DNA from: Brachynemurus nebulosus | Taxonomy: Eukaryota; Arthropoda; Insecta; Neuroptera; Myrmeleontidae | Assembly (NCBI GenBank): GCA_035578155.1 | Contig: JAPWDM010000021.1 | Location: 5,375,704-5,439,703, forward strand | Reading direction: 5' to 3' | DNA: 64,000 bases | Shown here: positions 56,481 through 64,000 of the stretch, piece by piece | How positions within the stretch are numbered: the stretch's first letter is position 1 | Layout: each line of letters begins with the position of its first letter | Notes under the pieces: model-generated | What the model was told of the DNA's origin: nothing | The model's input: only the letters and a program-made list of their open reading frames with translations | The model's database searches: none | Translations under genes and position numbers: made by a program

Positions 56481-57536
56481 TTACGACAACATGTATTCGA
56501 TGGACGAGTTGTTCATCGGATACGTTATTTCGGCAGAGTCGATTTGAGGATTGATCGACTGTTCGACTCCGGTCACAACCGATGCGTTGGAGTTTAAATG
56601 TTCGTTATTATTATTCCTATATTGTTGGGGAGGATTATTTTGAAATGACTGGCTATATTTTTTCTTACGACATTCCGTTTCTAAGTGACCACGTAATTTA
56701 CAATAGTTACAAATTTTAATATTAAAATTACTTGGTTGGGTATTTTCAAATTTAGGTTTGTTTCTACAATCTTTAGTATTGTGATTTTTTGTTTTACAAT
56801 ATTTACAGAATTTATTGCTAAAATTATTTGAATTGTGTTTAAAATTATTTTGCGTTCGCATGAACGATTCTTCTTCAAGTGCTTCTTTAAGCGCTTCATT
56901 TAAAGTTTTAAGCCTAGGACTTGTTAGTCGTAGTCGCTGAGAAATTTGCGGTAAAAAACCGGTTATGAATCGGTTGCAGAAGCTTTCCTCTATTATTGGA
57001 GCTAATAATGAGTATTGGCTCTTTGTTTGTTCGTAGCGAAGTTTGGACATTCGTTCCATTTGGAGTTTATTTATTCTATTATAAAATGTTAATACGTCTT
57101 CATTTGATTTTTGTGACATGGTCGCGAGTTCATTTTCAATATGAATAGTAGTGCGACGCGGACTATGAAATGTATGAATTATTTCATGAAGGGATTCGTA
57201 TGTAAGTTCCCTAGAAATTAACTGTACTCCTAAATCATATGGCAATTGATTAGCTGTGTACCTAATAATTTCAGTTTCCTGATTGGGTGCATAGTTAATA
57301 GTGTTATTAACTCTGCGTAGGAAATCGAGAGCACCTGTTGGGGTGTTTTCGAATTTTCCAATCCAATCTCTGAAATTAATATTTCGGTACCCTACTTCGT
57401 CTGTTTCACTAAAAATATCTGGGTTGTTTCTTTGTTCAATGTTTTTAATATATTCTTTAAATAGATTTAACTGCTCGGGAGTAAAGTCTGAGAAATCTAC
57501 GTCCGTCGAGCTAGAGCTAGGTTGTGGATCACTCAT
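56481..57536 (-). CDS. gag: Gag with two CCHC zinc knuckles
   Basis: An ATG at 57534-57536 (MSDPQPSSSS) is chosen over the upstream in-frame TTG. About 351 residues: an acidic N-terminus, a capsid-like helical region (IHTFHSPRRTT, then YNRINKLQMERM), and two zinc knuckles, CKYCKTKNHNTKDC and CNYCKLRGHLETEC (about 250-300), that bind genomic RNA. The tail is Asn/Gln-rich. Open throughout. Confidence 0.88.
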   Translation of the reverse strand: MSDPQPSSSSTDVDFSDFTPEQLNLFKEYIKNIEQRNNPDIFSETDEVGYRNINFRDWIGKFENTPTGALDFLRRVNNTINYAPNQETEIIRYTANQLPYDLGVQLISRELTYESLHEIIHTFHSPRRTTIHIENELATMSQKSNEDVLTFYNRINKLQMERMSKLRYEQTKSQYSLLAPIIEESFCNRFITGFLPQISQRLRLTSPRLKTLNEALKEALEEESFMRTQNNFKHNSNNFSNKFCKYCKTKNHNTKDCRNKPKFENTQPSNFNIKICNYCKLRGHLETECRKKKYSQSFQNNPPQQYRNNNNEHLNSNASVVTGVEQSINPQIDSAEITYPMNNSSIEYMLS

Positions 57537-57819
57537 TGTTAAATTTGAAAATTTAAATACCAAACTATTAATTGAATCGTATCGATAAAATTTGGGATTA
57601 GATATTGTAAAATTTACACGGTCAGTTGAGGAATCAATTTTTTAAGCCAAACAAATCATAAAAATGAAAAAGACTTACTGATTATCCTCTTGTATTTTCC
57701 TTGGACAAGAATCTGCTTTTGGTCTGGTTTAGTTGTTGCGTATTACCGTTGAGTGTGGCTCGAACTCTTCCAGTAACCAATTATTTTTGTGAAGTGATGT
57801 TCCAGATGTCTTCGAAAGT

Positions 57820-58002
57820 AATCCTGGCAGGATCGCCAGTTTTTGTGTCGTGCCGTAGATGACGTAGTAGCCAGAAAACTTCTTACTGACTTAACCGTCT
57901 GCTAATTTTTCCAGCTCGCACAGTTTGTGATGGTTCGTTTGCTTTTTAATAATAGCAATTACGATTGTTGGGAATGTACCCGATGATTAACAGGATCGCC
58001 AG
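57820..58002 (-). promoter_or_regulatory. Duplicated primer-binding-site region
   Basis: ACTGGCGATCCTG occurs twice on the minus strand, at about 57826-57838 and 57991-58003, each preceded by an ACAAAAA(TA) word. The upstream one follows directly after a sequence like an LTR end (AAAATAAC) and is the likelier PBS. The downstream one reads on through CCAGGATTAC and would fit a longer tRNA 3' end of tRNA-Arg type. The 165-bp spacing suggests a local duplication. Confidence 0.45.
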
Positions 58003-58480
58003 TTATTTTTGTACGTAAAATAACAAAACCTAAATTAATTACTTCACTTTAAAAGATTTCAAGTTGCAATGAAATTAAAGACCGTATTTAAATTTTAACA
58101 ATAAATTTTATTTTAAAATATAAGTATCAAAATTACATAGTAACGGTGCACCGTTACTTGTGAATTATTACAAAAACTGAATTATTGAATGAATGAATGT
58201 GTTTTATTTAAAATTGTAATGTCTTATATACAAAATTGGGTCAGAGGAATTTTTGGTGAAATCGTTGTCATCACAAAGAACTTTCCATTTTTGACTGGAT
58301 ACAACTGGTGAAGGTTGACAACGTTTGTCCTAATTCAATGATGTTGTGGAATGCGGCTTGGCTCCGTGTTGTCGTTGACGTCATGAACTAGCTTTCTATT
58401 TTATTATAAACTGGAAACAACTGGTGAAGACGATTGTCCTAATAATTTAAATTGTGTTATGGAATATTTCCTGGCACCAC
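58003..58480 (-). repeat. Candidate 5' LTR
   Basis: Bounded on one side by the PBS and on the other by the start of the 58490 repeat. Contains a palindrome GTAACGGTGCACCGTTAC (58142-58159) and an internal duplication of CAACTGGTGAAG words. The extent is uncertain because no partner LTR is in view. Confidence 0.35.
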
Positions 58481-58489
58481 ATACATACT

Positions 58490-58745
58490 TAATATGTTGT
58501 ATCATCAAAATATCTAGGCTTGTTTATACAATAATATTTTTATCCACATATGTATGTATGTGTGTGTTGTATGCTTGTATGTATATGTGTGTGCTCATCT
58601 TTTGACCTGCATAAGTAACACATACTTGTTGAATCCTTTAGTGCTTTGTGGAATCATTTTATGTACTTGTTTACATAAAATTTGCTTAAAAATATTGTTT
58701 AAATTGGGAAGTTTACTGTGAAAGTGCTCGGGCCTCATAGTGTTA
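58490..58745 (+). repeat. Dispersed repeat (inverted match to 8160-8430)
   Basis: Runs from AATATGTTGTATCATC to GCTCGGGCCTCATAGTGTTAAG. Includes a CACATATGTATGTATGTGTGTG-like stretch of purine/pyrimidine alternation. Confidence 0.7.
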
Positions 58746-59500
58746 AGAAAAACAAAATAAGTGTTTGATTTATTTATCAATATTTATAAGCTAGTTTCAT
58801 TGCACACCTCCAAAAAGTGTTCCGGTATAGGGGCTTTTAGGTAACGTACATACAGAATTTATTTAATATTCTTAATTTTTCAAACAGAACTATCAGCGAG
58901 GAAAAAGGGAACTCGATGACAGCGAAGTTTCATTTCGAGGACGAGAGTGACCATCGAAGAAACAAAAATTGAGTTTCGAAAAACGGACTGACAAATCAAG
59001 TGGCAGTGGAATTGTGTGAAATTTGAAAATTTTTGCAAAATTTGCTCCCGAATGCAACTCTGCTAGGATTAACTATTATGACAAACACGGCTACTTGACT
59101 GTTCTTTGTTTATCAAGTTTGAAAATTTGGACGTTACTTATCTAATTTGATTACCCTTCGTTCTGATATATGGCAATAAAATTTATTACTACTATTATTA
59201 CACAACTACTCCACTACAGCTACTACTACTACCACTACTATTACACCCTGTTTTGGCCATCAAACGTCTCCGACTGAAAACTTTAATACCAGTTGAAATC
59301 TATATTCAATTGTAATATATATGTCATGTAATAACTTTTAATGAGAAATACTTCGTGGGTGGGGTTAGATGACGTCATCACTCTAAAAAGAAGGCCCTTT
59401 ATCAAGGTCATAGAAATGAGCACTAATTTTAATATTTATGTCATTCGATAGCACTAATTTAGCACCAATTTTTCACATAGTAGAAAGCTTAAATATTTTT
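58746..59500. other. No gene; short simple repeats
   Basis: Contains an interrupted ACTACT tract (59197-59245). The word CAAACAGA(A/G)CTATCAGCGAGG at 58883 recurs at 63971. Confidence 0.5.
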
Positions 59501-59513
59501 TTGGTGAGGCAAA

Positions 59514-59677
59514 CCATGAAACTGGCCCCACCCAAAAGTTAATACCATTTAATCAATGTTTCTATTGAGCACTAATTTTTTAATCATGACAATTGATCAG
59601 CACTAATTGAGCACTAATTTCTTGAACTGTCAAAAATTAGTGCTGCTCTTGGTGGGGCCAACTTCACGCGGGTTTAT
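59514..59677. repeat. Short inverted repeat with AGCACTAATT words
   Basis: CATGAAACTGGCCCCACC (59514) faces GGTGGGGCCAACTTCACG (about 59660). Between and around them AGCACTAATTT is repeated at least six times from 59418 on. A likely MITE remnant. Confidence 0.5.
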
Positions 59678-59724
59678 TACTACGTTATTCAAATGTCTAT
59701 TCAAAAGTGTTGTTCCCAATAATC

Positions 59725-59875
59725 GATCTACTGAAACTATCTTATAAATATTTATTTAAAATAGCCAGTCCTATAACTGATATTTAAAATAGCCAGTCCT
59801 AATAACTGATCTTCTACTCAAACTACCTTATAAATGTTTATTTAAAACAGCTACTCCTAATAACTGATCTTCCGT
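59725..59875 (+). repeat. Tandem repeat, units about 33 and 88 bp
   Basis: ATTTAAAA(T/C)AGCCAGTCCTAATAACTGATCTTC-like units, three times, with CTTATAAAT(A/G)TTTATTTAAAA between. Confidence 0.7.
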
Positions 59876-60599
59876 AGAGCAGCGTCCATAAACTATGTAA
59901 TTCCACCTTGCTCTTTCTTGAACTCCTCCGCCCTCCATGTAGACTACAGGATTTCTTTTTCTTGACCCCCTCCGCGATTGAATTCCCTAGTAGTTCGATT
60001 GAAAATTTTCCCAGAATTATGTTTTTAACGGTATTCGCATTAGTTAGCTCAACGTTAAAATTAGTACTGTATTGGGAACTGACATGGGAGCGGGGCAAAA
60101 AAACATAAGTGACTGTTGTGTACAAACAAAAATTTACTACTATTTTTGAAATTTTCAGTTGGACTAGTTCGAATCCTGTTCAGAAGAATTTTATGTGCAC
60201 ATTAAAATTGACCACCGGATGTCACGATCAAAATGGTCAGTTTTTAATTTGCAAATATTAATGCTACTGCAAATAAAGATAATTTCTTTCTTAATTTCGA
60301 TCTAAAATGACCTTTATGGACTTATTTCATTACGTATGTAAATATTGACCAATATGCAAAAGTTCATTTATAATTAAGTGGTCAATATATTTATCACCGT
60401 GCATGCACACGCAATTGTTTTCTTACGTTAGGTGGCATTATAATTGACCACCCCTTGGAGCCTTACTATAAGTAATTACAATTTTTTTTAGTATTTTTTC
60501 CTGGCTTCGTAGACTGATATTAATTTAATTAAATTAAGTTATCCATAAAAATCAAAAATAAAATGTTATATCCTATAAAGGGTTAATATGCAAGTATAC
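59876..60599. other. No gene seen
   Basis: No frame with a recognisable domain; GACCACC words near 60220 and 60450 only. Confidence 0.4.
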
Positions 60600-60815
60600 C
60601 TCATTTCAGATACAATTGATCATGATTTTTCGTTAAAAAATTAAATAATTCTTATATTCGAAACAAATTAATCTTTTATTCTATTCTAAAAATAAACTGC
60701 AAATTTAAAATTTACATAAATTCAATAATAAAACAGATAAAGTTAAGAAAACGGAAATTATTTAAATTCAAAGTGACGAAGCATGGTTAAATTTAACTGA
60801 AATGAACCATAACTC
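60600..60815 (-). repeat. Inverted copy of hAT-internal segment 43446-43670
   Basis: Reverse complement of the left part of the 43213 element (TTCTTATATTCGAAACAAATTAAT, then CATGGTTAAATTTAACTGAAATGAACCATA). It ends just before the MITE at 60842. Confidence 0.7.
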
Positions 60816-60838
60816 GACAAGGTGAAATCGATTGTTAC

Positions 60839-62491
60839 TAACAAGTAAAGGTCCCGAGGCCGGACCTATCGATTTCGATGAAACTTAAATATATTGTAGA
60901 ACACTAAAAACTAAGGAACACGTATTTTTTTTAACTGCGGTAAAACGGTTTGAAGGGGTGAAATCGCTCTCCAAAAATTGGGGTAAAAATTTAATTTTTC
61001 AAATATCTCGAAAACAGTAACAGATAGAGCAAAAGCTTAAATTGGCGATATTGCTCCTTTTTAAAGAGCTATCTATCGATATGCAATTTGTTCATATTAC
61101 ATCAACAGGGGTGGTTGGGGGTTAAAATTTGGAGGTTAATTTTGCAAAAGGGGGGTGAAAAATAAACAATATAAAAATTTTGTTTACAGATTTGAAATCT
61201 AAATCAAAAAATCTAATCGACCTATTTTTGCTCAATGCCCTAATATTAAGTCTAGGGGTAGTTAACTAGAGGGTGACTATGTCGAATAGTCGTAAAATTT
61301 GGTAATTTCAAGAAGTTCTTCTTCATGAAAAATAGCTTAAGACAATTAGAATAACGTAGAAATGAAATTCTCGAATTCAAAATTGAGTTTGAGCAACATT
61401 GCAGAGGGGGTGAGTCACCCTCTTAAGTTACATACTAGTTTATATACACTAATTTTTGCTATTAAGACACTGATAGTGGGTAAAATAATGTCACAATAAG
61501 GGGTTCTGAAGTTGGACTATCATATGTAAGGTCTTTATTAGGTTTGTTTTTTAATGGATATTATAGTTTTCCTTATCGAAAATTATCGATACCGAAAATT
61601 ACATAACCTAACCTAAAATAACGAAACCTAATAAAAACCTTACGTACGATAGTCTAACTTCAGAACCATCTATTGTGACATTATTACCCCCTGTCAGTGT
61701 GTTAAGTGCAAAAATTAGTGTATGTAAGCTTGTATGTAATTTAAGAGGTGACTCACCCCCTCTCCAATGTTGCTAAAAATCAATTTTGAATTCGAGAATT
61801 TCATTTTAGTCCAACTTCGAAATCACTTATTGTGACATTATTTTACCCACTATCAGTGTGTTAATAGCAAAAATTAGTGTATATAAACTAGTATGTAATT
61901 TAAGAAGGTGACTCACCCCCTCTACAGTGTTGCTCAAACTCAATTTTGAATTCGAGAATTTCATTTCTACATTGTCATTTCTAATTGTCTTAAGTTATTT
62001 TCCATGAAGAAGAACTTCTTGAAATACCCAAATAGTACGATTATTCGACATAGTCCCCCTCTAGTTAACTACCCCTAGACTTAATATTAGGATATTGAGC
62101 AAAAACAGGTCAATTAGATTTTTTGACGTACATTTCAAGTCTGTAAACAGAATTTTTATATTGTTTATTTTCACCCCCTTTTTGCAAAATTAACCCCGAA
62201 ATTTTAACCCCCAACCACCCCTGTTGATGTAATTTGAACAAATTGCATATCAATAGATAGCTCTTTAAAAAGGAGTAATATCGCCAATTTAAACTTTTGC
62301 TCTATCTCTTACTGTTTTCAAGATATTTGAAAAATTAAATTTTTACCCCAATTTTTGGAGGGCGATTTCACCCCTTCAAACCGTTTTTTCGCAGATAAAA
62401 AAAAATACGTGTCCCTTAGCTTTTAGTGTTCTACAATATATTTAAGTTTCATCAAAATCGATAGGTCCGGCCTCGGGACCTTTACTTGTAA
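60839..62491. mobile_element. Large palindromic MITE with TAA target duplication
   Basis: TAA is at 60839-60841 and 62489-62491. The element (60842-62488) begins CAAGTAAAGGTCCCGAGGCC and ends with its complement. The arms are about 640 bp, imperfect, and the central 350 bp holds a further partly inverted copy of the arm ends (GGGGGTGAGTCACC type words occur in four places). A three-base TAA/TTA duplication points to PIF/Harbinger. No transposase. Confidence 0.8.
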
Positions 62492-62622
62492 GTCTCTGTA
62501 TCCTTACAAACGGAGCAATTTATATGAAAAGAGAAGAAATTTTTGTTATTTTGGATATCGTTTCGTTTGGTGGAATAAAGTGAAATATTCGTGTGTCCGG
62601 GTGGAATTTACTTATTGTAAAT

Positions 62623-63222
<600 letters not shown>

Positions 63223-63535
63223 GCGGTGCCCCTCTTAATTTGATGGTGTATCATTCGAAATAAAAAAATTAAAGTTCATTCGTTAGATAATAGTTTTCCT
63301 CACGTAATGCTGGAAGGTTTTTTCGAAATTTCAATTTTTTACTTTTTTGGAACACTTAGAAAGGAAAAACAAGATTTTTCGCAAAAAAAATCGGCTAATT
63401 TGTTATTGTAAAATAAAAATTATTAACAAATTTGAAAAAAAAACTCTCCAGCATTACCTCGTAATTTATGTACAGAACTAGTGTTCAAAATTTCAAAAGG
63501 ATCGGTGCTGTAGTTTTGAAGTTATGAGGGGCACC
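63223..63535. mobile_element. Small fold-back element
   Basis: CGGTGCCCCTC (63224) faces GAGGGGCACCG (to about 63535). Internally ACGTAATGCTGGA faces TCCAGCATTACCTCG. About 310 bp, no coding capacity. Confidence 0.5.
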
Positions 63536-64000
63536 GACTTTGAAACCGTGAGCAGTGGGGAAAACGCTTTAAAGTTTTGAATACTTAAAAATTATTGTAT
63601 AAAACTAATATAGAATACTTGCTGCCAAACTAAATTTTGTACCCTATATTGACAAAATATACAGTACAGGTATCAACACGTTTATACTTGCATTGAAAAT
63701 TGTATAACTGAGAGAGAGATATATACAGAGAGCGAAACATCTGCCAGCTTACAACAAAAATGCTTATAACTTCGTCAATTTTGCTCCAATCAAGTTGAAA
63801 TTTTGAGAAAATATTCTTGAGATATTATGCATCCAGTTAAAAATAAAAAAAAGCAAAAAAATTATTTTAATACCTTACCCTGCCCTTAATATTTTAATTC
63901 GACGCAGCTGATTAGTAGTATTGTTAACTAGTTGAAAAACTAGCTGACGTATCACCACATTAATATTACAAACAGAGCTATCAGCGAGGAAAAAGGAAAC
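63536..64000. other. AT-rich stretch, no gene seen
   Basis: Ends with a word (CAAACAGAGCTATCAGCGAGGAAA) that repeats 58883, so a further repeat copy begins at the window edge. Confidence 0.4.

Larger units (their letters stand above)
51284..58480 (-). mobile_element. Errantivirus-like (gypsy with env) retroelement, 3' LTR missing
   Basis: Gag, Pol and Env in retroviral order on the minus strand. A candidate 5' LTR lies above 58003. Downstream of Env no matching LTR is present; a tRNA-like sequence begins only about 26 bp after the Env stop. Gag and Env are open and Pol has several breaks. Confidence 0.85.

Overview
The window looks like a gene-poor, AT-rich stretch of arthropod (most likely insect) nuclear DNA. 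The evidence is long AT microsatellites, degenerate minisatellites, hAT, piggyBac-like and Harbinger-like DNA elements, R4/Dong-like and CR1-like LINEs, an env-bearing gypsy-type (errantivirus-like) element and remains of a Polinton/adintovirus-like DNA virus. I find no convincing host housekeeping gene. Almost everything recognisable is mobile or viral, and most of it is broken.

Left part (1-33 kb): A truncated second copy of the virus capsid genes (1 to about 2235) abuts a decayed transposon-associated gene (2236-3100). Repeat modules shared between 3.6-6.9 kb, 21-25 kb and 30 kb follow. An hAT transposon at 8463-12196 has 8-bp target duplications, terminal inverted repeats and an open 603-codon transposase; it carries a nested, almost perfect 269-bp palindrome whose arms hold a hammerhead-ribozyme-like core. 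Next come a MADF-domain fragment, a non-autonomous hAT element (14306-15230), a fold-back element (15373-15681), the C-terminal half of an R4/Dong-type LINE ending on a (TAA) tract (16209-18230), an OB-fold-like two-frame gene with its own TATA box (about 20154-20630), a CR1-like LINE tail (22801-23620), minisatellites, TA microsatellites with a MITE inside, a TTAA-flanked MITE (26941-27397) and a long-TIR element (27585-28860).

Middle part (33.4-49.9 kb): A Polinton/adintovirus-like provirus. A capsid block on the minus strand encodes a PLA2-domain minor capsid protein, adenain-like protease, penton, small basic protein and hexon, followed by a DFQGF-type protein. A plus-strand block encodes the packaging ATPase, a conserved hypothetical, a tail-fibre-motif protein, a chromodomain integrase lacking its catalytic middle and an unknown 194-aa protein. 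PolB runs on the minus strand and is split by a 2977-bp non-autonomous hAT insertion with perfect 8-bp duplications. Divergent from PolB is a frameshifted gene with an HUH-like HLH motif and a Cys-rich segment, reminiscent of the N-terminal half of parvovirus NS1. TATA boxes precede several of these genes. The ATPase, integrase, penton and PolB are all defective, so this is a dead provirus.

Right part (50-64 kb): A tRNA-like pseudogene; an errantivirus-like element on the minus strand with Gag, Pol broken by several frameshifts and a stop, an open Env, a candidate 5' LTR and PBS and no recognisable 3' LTR; a repeat shared in inverted orientation with 8.2 kb; short tandem repeats; a 1.65-kb palindromic TAA-flanked MITE (60842-62488); a 140-bp TA microsatellite; and a short fold-back. 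Several long-looking reading frames lack an ATG (they begin at GTG or TTG), and starts have been corrected or left open accordingly.
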